Shown: positions 30,871 through 39,282 of the stretch, one piece after another | Layout: every line of letters starts with the position of its first letter | Position numbering within the stretch: the first letter of the stretch is position 1 | Assembly (NCBI GenBank): GCA_018240865.1 | Contig: JAFEEY010000041.1 | Span: forward strand, 1 to 63,099 | Source: Pseudomonadota bacterium | Lineage (GTDB): Bacteria; Pseudomonadota; Alphaproteobacteria; Sphingomonadales; Sphingomonadaceae | Length of the DNA: 63,099 bases | Direction: 5' to 3' | Program-made: the position numbers and the translations under genes | The notes under the pieces: generated by a model | What the model was told of the DNA's origin: nothing | Seen by the model: only the letters and a program-made list of their open reading frames with translations | Database searches by the model: none

Positions 30871-32066
30871 GCCGCCGCCTTCCACGCGCCATAGGCGTTC
30901 CAGACCGCGGCGCGGCCATGGTCCTCCCTCTCGTCGAACGCGCTTTCGGGGAAGACCTCCTTGTCGACCACCGCCTTCACGCCAGTGACGAACAGGCTGT
31001 CGCGCGGTAGGCCGGCGTCGACCATCTGCTTCTTCAAATCGAGACCGTGCATTGCCGACCAGAACGGCTCGTTGTTGTTGAATGCGTCCCAGTCGCGGAT
31101 GAACTGCTCATAGAGCGGCATCTCGTCCGAATATTGCGGCTGCTCCAGGTGCAGGATCAGCCCGCCGGGCGCGAGCACGCGCGTCGCTTCCTTGAGGATC
31201 CGCGGCAGCGCCTTGCCCGACAGCTCATGCAGGAACATCGTCGTCTGCACCCAGTCGAAATAGCCGTCCGGGAAACGGCTCAAATCCTCCGCGTTCATCT
31301 GCGCGAACTTCAGGTTGCGCGCGCCGAGCGCCTGCGCGCGGGCGTGCGCATAACGTAGCGAGGGCGCCGCAGTATCGATCGCGATCACTTCCGCCTCCGG
31401 AAAGGCGAGCGCCAGCGGCACGATATTGTGCCCGACGGTGCAGCCGAGATCGAGAATGCGCCTGGGCGCCCAGCCCGGCCGCTCGCGCTTGATCCAGTCG
31501 ACCAGCGCCTGCCCGCCGCCGTCCGACAGCGCGCCGAGGCCGCCGGCCGTCGTCGCGAAGATGCCGCAGTCGTAGTTGGCGCCTGCCGAAACATCGCCCG
31601 GCCGTTCCTCGCCGTGATAGCTGCCGGGCATGCAGTGGATGTCGACCGCCGCCTGGTAGCGCGGCACCTCGACGGAGGGATCGAGTTCCAACGTGTCGCG
31701 GCCTTCGTTGTACTGCCGCGCCTTGGCGTCGAGTTCGTCGAGCTGGCGCAGCACGATCGACCGCCCGTTCTGCTGCCGCATTTCCATCGAGTTGCGCTTG
31801 CAGGCGGACCAGAAACGGTGCCACGGATCCTTATTCATCGCGTGGCGGATTTCGAACCGGTCAGCAGGGTCGCGGCCATGTTCCGCGCGGAACGCGGGCA
31901 GCACGCGCGTGTCGTAGGCGATCTTGTTGCCGGCGCCGATCGTGCCCGCGAGGTATTTGTTGAAGTTCGTCAGGAAGTTGAACCGCGCGGCCTCGTCATG
32001 GCTGGCGACTGGGAACACCGCGTGGCGGGTGACGGCGCTATAAGGGGGCGGAACGTCTTGCTTCAT
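30867..32066 (-). CDS. SAM-dependent methyltransferase with long N-terminal extension (second copy)
   Basis: A 399-residue homologue of the protein at 5716-6879. The ~195-residue helical N-terminus (NFLTNFNKYLAGTIGAGNK, FWSACKRNSMEMRQQNGRSI) is followed by the class I core: ILDLGCTVGHNIVPLAL (motif I with the same GCTVGH), VIAIDTAAPSLRYAH, FDWVQTTMFLHELSG, and RVLAPGGLILHLEQPQ. The acceptor is unknown; the N-terminal half may be the substrate-binding part. Four-base overlaps join it to the nitrilase-fold gene upstream and the small partner gene downstream. Confidence 0.82.
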   Translation of the reverse strand: MKQDVPPPYSAVTRHAVFPVASHDEAARFNFLTNFNKYLAGTIGAGNKIAYDTRVLPAFRAEHGRDPADRFEIRHAMNKDPWHRFWSACKRNSMEMRQQNGRSIVLRQLDELDAKARQYNEGRDTLELDPSVEVPRYQAAVDIHCMPGSYHGEERPGDVSAGANYDCGIFATTAGGLGALSDGGGQALVDWIKRERPGWAPRRILDLGCTVGHNIVPLALAFPEAEVIAIDTAAPSLRYAHARAQALGARNLKFAQMNAEDLSRFPDGYFDWVQTTMFLHELSGKALPRILKEATRVLAPGGLILHLEQPQYSDEMPLYEQFIRDWDAFNNNEPFWSAMHGLDLKKQMVDAGLPRDSLFVTGVKAVVDKEVFPESAFDEREDHGRAAVWNAYGAWKAAA

Positions 32067-33094
32067 ATCACACCTTCCTTGGCGAGGCGATCGATCACCT
32101 CGCGCTGCACTCGTAGGAAATGGTCACGATCGGGCGCCCGATCCAGCAGCGTTCCGGCTGGATGCACGGTCGACGCTCCGTACGCGGCGGCGAAGAGCTC
32201 GGTCCGCTGCCGCGCGAGATAGTTGGTCATGCCCGGCTTGCGCCGCGCGGCGCGCAGCGCGTCGAGGTCGATGATGCCGAAGGCGGTGAAGGTCTCTCCG
32301 GTATTGGATTCCGCGAGCACATTGCCTTTCCAGTCGACCACGACGGAATTGCCGTCGGCGGATGCGAACGGCATCGCAGCGCCCTCGATTCCAGCCGTGT
32401 TCGCCGAGACGACATAGGCCAGGTTCTCGAACGCGCGCGCGCGCTTTGCGATCGCCTTGTGGGTCGCAACCGGGCTGCCGATCTCGGACGAGCTATGCAC
32501 AAAAATCTCCGCTCCGCGCAACGCATGCGCCCGCGCGATTTCCGGATAGAGGATTTCCTCCGATGCGATCGCGGCGAGATTCCCGATCTCGGTCCGCGCG
32601 ACCGGGAACGCGCCTTCCAGACCGTAAACGTCCAGATATTTCGACCAGACGTCGTGGGGGGTCGGCGCGAACATGGAGTTCAGCCGACGATAACGGAGCA
32701 CGACCTCGCCCGAGGGCGCGACAACGAAGCTGGTCTGAAAGTAAAGGCCGGGGAAATGCCGATCCGTTTCATAGGCATTGCCGGCCAGGAAAAGGTTTTG
32801 CGCCTGGGCTATCCGGCCGAATGCTTCATATTCCGGCCCGCCTTCCTCAAGCGCGGCCTTGTCCGCGAAATCCGTGATCGAGATGCGGCCGGGATAACTG
32901 GTCAGCAGATATTCGGGGAGAACGGCAAGGCGGACCGTGTTGCCCGAATATTGCTCGATGAACACGCTCGCCGCGCGCAGTTTCGGTCCGATCGACTCGA
33001 TGGTCTCGAGCATCTGCGCCCGCGCCGTCGCCCGATCCCGGCAACGCTCGACCGACCGCGCGGTCAGCTGCAGCGCAAGCGCAGCGTAAGTCAC
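32063..33094 (-). CDS. Nitrilase-fold protein with Ser for Cys and Arg for Lys (copy B)
   Basis: A 343-residue carbon-nitrogen hydrolase-fold protein; GTG 33094 overlaps the FAD oxidase stop. It has Glu61 in RLAVLPEYLLTSYPG, but the catalytic Lys position in GEVVLRYRRLNSMF is Arg137 and the nucleophile position in AAIASEEILYPEIAR is Ser178. RGAEIFVHSSSEIGSP follows as in the family. Unlike copy A it has no Tat signal, so it is probably cytoplasmic. Two of three triad residues changed makes ordinary nitrilase or amidase chemistry doubtful; a different reaction or a binding role is possible. Confidence 0.8.
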   Translation of the reverse strand: MTYAALALQLTARSVERCRDRATARAQMLETIESIGPKLRAASVFIEQYSGNTVRLAVLPEYLLTSYPGRISITDFADKAALEEGGPEYEAFGRIAQAQNLFLAGNAYETDRHFPGLYFQTSFVVAPSGEVVLRYRRLNSMFAPTPHDVWSKYLDVYGLEGAFPVARTEIGNLAAIASEEILYPEIARAHALRGAEIFVHSSSEIGSPVATHKAIAKRARAFENLAYVVSANTAGIEGAAMPFASADGNSVVVDWKGNVLAESNTGETFTAFGIIDLDALRAARRKPGMTNYLARQRTELFAAAYGASTVHPAGTLLDRAPDRDHFLRVQREVIDRLAKEGVI

Positions 33095-34632
33095 AACCCC
33101 AGCGCTCCGGGGTTCATCGTCCCTTCGGGGTCGACCGCACGCTTCACGGCCTCCAGCACCTGCCAACCCGCCGGATCGCTGCGTTCTTTCAGCGGATAGG
33201 TGCGGGCGATCTGGAGATGAACCGCCTCCAGCTCACCGAATATGTCGATAATGCGCTTCCGCAGCCGATCGACCAACGCGCGCGCCTCGGCGTTCGCCGG
33301 CGCTTCTTTCAACCGGGCAAGATGCGCCGGCTCGACGGAGCGGCGATGCAGCTCGCCCCAGCTGTCGGGGAAGAAGAACACGGGCTCGATCAGGAAGCCG
33401 GTCCGCCCCACAGTCAGGAACATGTAGCCGGCGCCGACGCCTAGTCGCTCCATTTCCGCAGCATGCGCTTCGTAGAGGGTGCCGATCCGCGCAACCGCTT
33501 CGACAGCGCGGCTGTGGCGGACGATGCCGTGCACGGGAACCCAACGTTCCCCGTCGGGGCCGAGCATCGAGTTGACCGGCGGGAATGGGTTGGCGCGCAG
33601 CACCTTGGGTATCGTATTCTCAACCGAGCGCCCGCCGGCTTCAGTGACGATCCGCTCGACCCGCTTCAAGTCCTCAGCCGCGGCCGCTTCGGTCCGCCCT
33701 TCGACGATCAGGTGCGCGGAAAAGCGCGCCTGGTCGAGGAAGGACCTGCCCGCCGCGACCACCTTGGCCCCCTCCTTGACCGCTTTCCAGAAGCTTCCCT
33801 GCGCCTTCATCATGCCGACCAGCGCCTTGGCATCTGAGCCAAGGCTGTCGCGCTTCATCCTCTGCGCCTGCAGGAAGGGGTCAAAGCCGAAGCACTCCGC
33901 GGCGAGCCCCTGGCGGGCGATCTCGCTCATGGCGCCGAACGCCTGGTCGGGCGTATCAAACGCGAAGCTGCCGTAACCGAAGGCTTCCGCCTCCCGCTCC
34001 AGCGGCAATGTGATGTGTGCCTTGATTCCGAACGCGCCGGTGTCGGCCGCGAAGAGCCCGGTCAGGTCGGGCCCGAATGGTCGCAGGAAACCGCTGCCGG
34101 TGCGCAGGATTGTCCCGTCCGCCAACACCACGTCGAAGCTGAGTGCAGTCTCGGCGATCGTGCCGTTGCCCCCGCCCCAGAACACGCCATTTTGGCTCAT
34201 CCCACCGCCGACGGTCGCCTTGATGCCGCTCAGAGTTCCCCAGCGCGGCACGCGCACGCCAAGCGGCTTCAATCGATCGCGCAGCGCCGCCCAGGTACAG
34301 CCGGCCTCGACCGTGACGGCCATGTCGACCGGGTCGACCTCCAGGATGCGATCCATACGGCTGAGATCGACGATCAGCGCGCCGGCATCTTCGGTCAGAT
34401 ATCCCTTGGTGTAGCTCATTCCGCCGCCGCGCGGCACGATCGCGAGCCGGCGGGCATGCGCCGCCGCCAACCCGGCCGAGAGTTCGTCGATATTGGCCGG
34501 CCGGAAGACCGCGCAGGGTGCGGCGCCGTCACTGTGCACGTCCTGCGCGTAGAAGGCGCATTCGCCAGGGTCGGTGATCAGCGTCCCGGCGGGAAACGCA
34601 GTCGAGAGATCGTGGTCGAGCATCGTGGCCAT
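33091..34632 (-). CDS. FAD-linked oxidase (GlcD / vanillyl-alcohol oxidase-like), copy B
   Basis: A 513-residue homologue of the oxidase at 11412-12986. The FAD domain shows LAIVPRGGGMSYTKGYL (about residues 63-79), VTVEAGCTWAALRDRL, WGTLSGIKATVGGGMSQNGVFWGGGNG. The substrate domain contains RTGFLIEPVFFFPDSWGELH, matching FEPVFHWRDAWLPAH in copy A, and both end in an AVDPEGTMNPGALGL-like sequence. No cytochrome c gene is next to this copy; the membrane protein at 39283 may serve both. It is separated from the MFS gene by only one base. Confidence 0.87.
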   Translation of the reverse strand: MATMLDHDLSTAFPAGTLITDPGECAFYAQDVHSDGAAPCAVFRPANIDELSAGLAAAHARRLAIVPRGGGMSYTKGYLTEDAGALIVDLSRMDRILEVDPVDMAVTVEAGCTWAALRDRLKPLGVRVPRWGTLSGIKATVGGGMSQNGVFWGGGNGTIAETALSFDVVLADGTILRTGSGFLRPFGPDLTGLFAADTGAFGIKAHITLPLEREAEAFGYGSFAFDTPDQAFGAMSEIARQGLAAECFGFDPFLQAQRMKRDSLGSDAKALVGMMKAQGSFWKAVKEGAKVVAAGRSFLDQARFSAHLIVEGRTEAAAAEDLKRVERIVTEAGGRSVENTIPKVLRANPFPPVNSMLGPDGERWVPVHGIVRHSRAVEAVARIGTLYEAHAAEMERLGVGAGYMFLTVGRTGFLIEPVFFFPDSWGELHRRSVEPAHLARLKEAPANAEARALVDRLRKRIIDIFGELEAVHLQIARTYPLKERSDPAGWQVLEAVKRAVDPEGTMNPGALGL

Positions 34633-34633
34633 G

Positions 34634-35884
34634 TCAGGCTGCCTGCGGTTCGGCAGCGCGATCGGGCGCGCCGGTTTCGGGGTAACGGCCCAACGTCAAC
34701 AGAAGCGCGCCACCGATCGCGAACATCAGCATCGCCGCCGCCAGCATCGAATCATAGTTGCCGGTCGCGTCCCGGACCGATCCGTAGAGGACCGGCGAGA
34801 TCGCCGAGCCGATGCCGAAAGACATGTACAACAGGCCGTAGATCTTGCCGTAATGGGCGAGGCCGAAATAGCGTGCGGCCATGAAGGCGATCACGTCCGA
34901 TTCCGCCCCAGCCGCGAAACCGAGCAGGAAGGCGCCGGCGCGGACGATCGTCAGCGATTCCGCCTGCCCCATCAGCAGATAGCAGCCGAGCGCGGGCAGC
35001 AGCAGCGAGACGAACGCGACGCCGGGCGCCCATAGCCGGTCGAACAGCAGCCCGACGATCAACCGTCCCGCGAGAATGCCGAGCGCGACGATGGCGATGG
35101 TCGCGTCGCTCTCGGCCTTCGAGAAGCCGTGAAGCTGCACCATCTGCGACATATGGATGTGGGCGCCCCCATAGGCGATCGAGATGATCGCGATCGAGGC
35201 GATCAGCGCCCAGAAGCGCGGCTCGCGCGCGGCTTCGGCCAGGGTGTGACCGACCAGCGCGCCGGACGAGTCCGCGAGCGTCTGCGGACGTTCTTCGGGA
35301 TGAGGTTCTCGAAACCAGAGCAGCCCGACCGGCAGGGCGATGCAAAGCGGCAGCAGCGCAAGTGCCGGGTAGGCGGCGCGCCAGCCACCGGCAGCCACGG
35401 CCCAATGGGCGATCAGCGGCACGACGATGCCCGCGACGCTTGTGCCGATCAGCATCAGGCCAAGTGCCAGGCCCCGGTTCCGATCGAACCAGACGCTGAC
35501 CGCGCGGCTCCATGTAACTGGCGTCGAGCCGATCCCGATCACCCCGATCACGACCCAGAAGGCCCAGAACAGCCAGATGTTATTCGGAACGATCCACATG
35601 CTGGCAAAGGCCACGCCGAACAGGAACAGCGACCAGAGCGCCACCTTCCGCACGCCATAGCGGTCGGCGAGAGAGCCGACATAGGGAGCGGTCAGCGATG
35701 CGATGATGCCATAGATCGTGACGCCGATGCTGATCGACTTGAAGTCCCATCCGGTCGCATCGTGGATCGGCCCGATCACGACCGGCATGCTGCTGAAGGG
35801 CACGGGAGATGCGCCGCATGCCGTCCCGATCATTGCGGCGAGCAGCGGCTTCCAGCCGAGCGCGAACTCCGAGCGCGTCTTCAC
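34634..35884 (-). CDS. Major facilitator superfamily transporter
   Basis: A 416-residue protein with about 12 membrane segments. Start is GTG 35884, overlapping the upstream stop (GTGA). The MFS loop 2-3 motif is GSLADRYGVRKVALWSLF (about residue 70) and a second half begins near EPRFWALIASIAIISIAYG. The pattern GPIHDATGWDFKSISIGVTIYGI is like monocarboxylate/oxalate-formate type carriers. It probably moves the substrate or a carboxylic acid product over the inner membrane, complementing the TonB receptor encoded in the same operon. Confidence 0.88.
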   Translation of the reverse strand: MKTRSEFALGWKPLLAAMIGTACGASPVPFSSMPVVIGPIHDATGWDFKSISIGVTIYGIIASLTAPYVGSLADRYGVRKVALWSLFLFGVAFASMWIVPNNIWLFWAFWVVIGVIGIGSTPVTWSRAVSVWFDRNRGLALGLMLIGTSVAGIVVPLIAHWAVAAGGWRAAYPALALLPLCIALPVGLLWFREPHPEERPQTLADSSGALVGHTLAEAAREPRFWALIASIAIISIAYGGAHIHMSQMVQLHGFSKAESDATIAIVALGILAGRLIVGLLFDRLWAPGVAFVSLLLPALGCYLLMGQAESLTIVRAGAFLLGFAAGAESDVIAFMAARYFGLAHYGKIYGLLYMSFGIGSAISPVLYGSVRDATGNYDSMLAAAMLMFAIGGALLLTLGRYPETGAPDRAAEPQAA

Positions 35885-36600
35885 AGTGGATCCCCGGACA
35901 GCTCGGCCAGTTCGAACACCGAGTCCATGTAACCCTCGACCACGCCCCTCACGTAAAGGAAGTCGCCATCGCGCGTCACCCATAGGTGATATTCGGGGTG
36001 ATCGTTGGTCAAACCGACGAAGCGGATGCGATGGCAGTCGAAGCGGCCCGCTGGCACTTCAATCGTTTCCGGCCCAACATATTCCAGGCCGCTTCCGGTG
36101 GTCGCAATGAAAGGGCCGGTTGCGCCGAAATGGTGGGTGCTGTGCAGCAGGTTGCGGCCGAAGAACTGCACATGGCCCGCGCCTTTGTCGTACGGGAAAG
36201 ATGCTGCCAGCCACGCGTCGGACTGGACCGCGTGCATGCCGAACCCGCGGATCGGCCGCTGGATCGCAAAGCGCTGCGAAATACGCCCTTCGTCACGCGT
36301 CCGGGATTCGCAGATCGCCTCATCATCGGTAAAGGAGAACCATCCGCTCCCGGTCACTTCCCCGTCGCGCATGATCCGCACGAAGGCGTCCTTGGGATGA
36401 AAATCCGGATGTGCGGACTGCACGCTGTCGCGCACCACCCAGTCCTTTCCGAACCGCATCTCGCAATGGGCCGAGAGGACGCGGAGACCGTCCAGACCGC
36501 GGGTCATCCGCCATTCCTCGACACCCCACACCCCGCCGGTTTGCCGGTGGCGGTACTCGATCCGGCCTTGGCGGCGGGGAAGCAACTCGAACTCGGCCAT
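35881..36600 (-). CDS. Unrecognised beta-rich protein, family X copy 3
   Basis: A 239-residue relative of the proteins at 13642 and 29789, starting at ATG 36600; the frame extends further but into the receptor's 3' end. Shared blocks are GRISQRFAIQRPIRGFGMHA, HHFGATGPFIAT, IEVPAGRFDCHRIRFVG, EYHLWVTRDGDFLYVRGVVEGYM. It is the most diverged of the three. Gene order TonB receptor then this protein is also seen in operon A (receptor 14381, family X 13642), so the pair is conserved. Unknown function, perhaps handling the imported ligand. Confidence 0.65.
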   Translation of the reverse strand: MAEFELLPRRQGRIEYRHRQTGGVWGVEEWRMTRGLDGLRVLSAHCEMRFGKDWVVRDSVQSAHPDFHPKDAFVRIMRDGEVTGSGWFSFTDDEAICESRTRDEGRISQRFAIQRPIRGFGMHAVQSDAWLAASFPYDKGAGHVQFFGRNLLHSTHHFGATGPFIATTGSGLEYVGPETIEVPAGRFDCHRIRFVGLTNDHPEYHLWVTRDGDFLYVRGVVEGYMDSVFELAELSGDPL

Positions 36601-36617
36601 GGTGTGTCTGCGCCCGC

Positions 36618-39152
36618 CTAGAAGCTGTAGCGGGCGCGGACAGTCCACGTCATCGGCGCATTCAGGTAGCTGTAGTTCGACAGGGAGGTCTGGATGAACT
36701 CCTTGTTGAAGCAGTTCGCGCATTCCAGCGACAGCTTCCAACGATCATCCGGCGTGTTGAGGGCGATGCTGGCATTGACCAGCCACGCCGACGCGCTGTG
36801 AGAACCGGTGATGAAGTTGCCATTGCCGAACGGGTTCGCCGGGAAGGTGCCGTTGGTGCCGGTCACGGCCTGGTCGTAAAGGCTCAGGTTTGCGATCGCG
36901 ACCTGCTGTTTCGAATGGAACGTCGCGTTGACAGCGGGAATGATCGACCAGCCGCTGTCGCCGATTTCGGCCTTGTAGCTGCCGCCCAGCGCCAGCGACC
37001 AGCGCGGCGTGCGGACCGGCGTCGCGATCGTGCCGTTTGCCGTCACGATGCCGTTTGCGCATGCTGTCGTGTTCGGGCCACCCGGAATGCGGCCGGCAGC
37101 AAGCGCCGCTTGGCAGGCTGCGAGCTGTCCCGCGACAGACTGGATGCCATAGATGTCGAATGCGGGCGCATTCTTCGGCAAACGGTAATTGTCGTCCTGA
37201 TAGCCGACGTTCGCATAAAGGTTCAGGTTATCCACCGGAACCACGGTGATTTCGGCTTCGACGCCCTTGTTGCGATAATCGGCGAAGTTGCGCGTCAGGA
37301 ACGTCAATGCGCCCGTCGTCGGGTTCATAAGGCCGGCGAGCACTTGAAGATCAGAGACGTCGAGCCAGAAGGCGGTCAGGTTGACGCGCAGCCTCCGGTC
37401 CAACCAGTCGGACTTGATGCCCGCTTCGTAGCTCCAAACCTTTTCCGGATCGAACGGCAGGAACGTGCTGGGCGAGCTCGCGCGGGCATTCCACCCGCCC
37501 GACTTGAAGCCGCGCGTCGCGGACGCGAACACCAGCACCTGGTCGTTTGGCTTGAAGTTGATCGCAAATCGCGGCGTCCAGATCTTCGTTTCCTGCTTGG
37601 TCGGAATCCTCGCGCCGGAGCCTGCGATCAGGTTTGCATTGTCGAGACAGGTCGCCTCGAGCGTGCCGTCATTGCAGGACGGGCGATTGTCGTGCAGGCG
37701 GATCGTCTTGGTTTCGTCGGTGTAACGGATGCCCGCCGTCAGCTTCAGCTGGTCGGTGATGTTGAAATCCGCCTGCGCATAGCCAGCAATCGCCTCGGTG
37801 CGGTTGTGGAGCACACGATCGGCGAGGAGCAGCGAGAGCGCCGGCGAAACGCCGAAAATGTCCGCGAAATCGGTCTTGTTGCGCTCGTCGATGTAATAGA
37901 CACCCGCCACATAGTCGACAAAGCCGTTGGCGAGCTTTCCGTTCAGCTTCACTTCCTGCGTGAACTGCTGATGGTGGCCGTCGTTCACGATATCGAAGCC
38001 GCCGCGGGCCAGGCCCAGCACCGGCGGCCGCGGCACCGAAACGCTCGGGCCAGCGCGGCCGTCGAAGAAGTCCAGGCCATATTGCTGGCTGAGATTCACA
38101 TAACCCGTGATCAACGCGAGCGTCGTGTCGGGCGCCACGTCGAATTGCAGGTTCGACGTGATGATGTCGCTCGTGGATTCCTGACCCATGCCGAAGTCGG
38201 CCTTGCGCCCGCTGATGACGAGCGGCGCATACGGCGATGGCGGCCCGTCCTTTTCGCTGAGGCCACTCGTGACGAAGCGCCCTTTGCAATCGGTCGGGTT
38301 TGCGGGGTTGCAGGTGAAGTTGAGGATGTTCTCGCCGTTGGCCACGATGTGCGCGTAGGACGCATTCCAGCGGATGGAGTCCGACAGCTCGCCGCGAAGC
38401 CCGAGCCGGGCGCCCCAGCCATCGTCGTCGTTCAGCCGCTCGCCGGTCGTGACGTTTTTGACGTAGCCGTCGTCATTCTGGAAATAGCCGCTGACCTTGA
38501 TCGAGAAGGTCGGGGCGAGCGGAATGTCGACGGACGCGCGGCCGAGCACCTTGTTATACCTGCCGTAGCCGACTTCCGCATAGCCGGCGAACGTGTCACC
38601 CGGCTGCTTCATGATCACGTTGATCGCGCCGCCGGTGGTGTTTCGTCCGAACAGTGTTCCCTGCGGCCCGCGCAGCACTTCCACCCGGTCCACATCGAAC
38701 AGCGACAGATTGTTCGCGTTCTGACGGCTCAGATAGATGTCGTCGACATAGGTGCCGACCGGCGGATCGAACGTCGCAATGGTCTCGGTGCTGCCCAGGC
38801 CACGGAGGAAATAGGCATTTGCCGACCCTATGCCGGTATTGTTCTGGGCGACCAGGTTGGGGACGAAATTGCCGATGTCGAGCGTGTTCGAGATGCCGCG
38901 CGCCTGCAGTTGCGCGCCCGATAGAGCGGTGATCGCGATCGGCACGTCCTGCACGCGCTCCGAACGGCGCTGCGCGGTGACGACGATGTCGGCAATCTGC
39001 GATCCGCTCTGCGTCGCGGATTGGTTTTCAGGCGGCGACCCGGCCGCCGCCTGGTCGCTCTGCGTTGCGTTCTGGTCAGTGGTGTCCTGAGCCCAGGCAG
39101 GCGCGCCGAGCACCAGCAGGGTTGCGGCGGAAGCAAGCCAAAGTGCACGCAT
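36618..39152 (-). CDS. TonB-dependent outer-membrane receptor, operon B
   Basis: An 844-residue receptor starting at ATG 39152, seven bases after GAGGAGGGG. Signal peptide LWLASAATLLVLGAPAWAQ, then a Gln/Ser-rich linker, TonB-box-like IADIVVTAQRRSER and plug (VQDVPIAITALSGAQL, YFLRGLGSTETIATF, RVEVLRGPQGTLFGRNTTGGAINVIMKQP). The barrel ends with WTVRARYSF. It differs clearly from the operon A receptor, so the two probably accept different but related ligands. It heads leftward operon B with operator site 3 upstream. Confidence 0.92.
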   Translation of the reverse strand: MRALWLASAATLLVLGAPAWAQDTTDQNATQSDQAAAGSPPENQSATQSGSQIADIVVTAQRRSERVQDVPIAITALSGAQLQARGISNTLDIGNFVPNLVAQNNTGIGSANAYFLRGLGSTETIATFDPPVGTYVDDIYLSRQNANNLSLFDVDRVEVLRGPQGTLFGRNTTGGAINVIMKQPGDTFAGYAEVGYGRYNKVLGRASVDIPLAPTFSIKVSGYFQNDDGYVKNVTTGERLNDDDGWGARLGLRGELSDSIRWNASYAHIVANGENILNFTCNPANPTDCKGRFVTSGLSEKDGPPSPYAPLVISGRKADFGMGQESTSDIITSNLQFDVAPDTTLALITGYVNLSQQYGLDFFDGRAGPSVSVPRPPVLGLARGGFDIVNDGHHQQFTQEVKLNGKLANGFVDYVAGVYYIDERNKTDFADIFGVSPALSLLLADRVLHNRTEAIAGYAQADFNITDQLKLTAGIRYTDETKTIRLHDNRPSCNDGTLEATCLDNANLIAGSGARIPTKQETKIWTPRFAINFKPNDQVLVFASATRGFKSGGWNARASSPSTFLPFDPEKVWSYEAGIKSDWLDRRLRVNLTAFWLDVSDLQVLAGLMNPTTGALTFLTRNFADYRNKGVEAEITVVPVDNLNLYANVGYQDDNYRLPKNAPAFDIYGIQSVAGQLAACQAALAAGRIPGGPNTTACANGIVTANGTIATPVRTPRWSLALGGSYKAEIGDSGWSIIPAVNATFHSKQQVAIANLSLYDQAVTGTNGTFPANPFGNGNFITGSHSASAWLVNASIALNTPDDRWKLSLECANCFNKEFIQTSLSNYSYLNAPMTWTVRARYSF

Positions 39153-39207
39153 CAATCGTCCCCTCCTCCTCGCCGGCCACCTCTTGCCACGGGCCGTACG
39201 ATGTGAT

Positions 39208-39219
39208 TTGTCCGGACAA
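39208..39219. promoter_or_regulatory. Palindromic operator TTGTCCGGACAA (site 3)
   Basis: Exact copy in the 130-base gap between the leftward TonB receptor operon and the rightward membrane-protein gene, 55 bases upstream of the receptor ATG. A second, imperfect copy (site 4) lies 46 bases further right, so the divergent pair seems to have one site per promoter. Confidence 0.75.
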
Positions 39220-39253
39220 CTTCACGGAAATGGCAGAAGCTGTCAAGCATGCT

Positions 39254-39265
39254 TTGTCCGGACTT
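39254..39265. promoter_or_regulatory. Imperfect palindromic operator TTGTCCGGACTT (site 4)
   Basis: Ten of twelve bases match the consensus, with the last two changed. It ends 17 bases before the ATG of the membrane protein at 39283 and just upstream of its AGGGAG ribosome site, the same geometry as sites 1, 2 and 5. Centre-to-centre distance to site 3 is 46 bases, so two dimers could interact. Confidence 0.6.
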
Positions 39266-39282
39266 TTAACAGGGAGAATTCG

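Noticed and set aside
36411..38924. 837-codon plus-strand frame opposite the second TonB receptor
   Set aside because: Same reason: antisense shadow caused by high GC at third codon positions.
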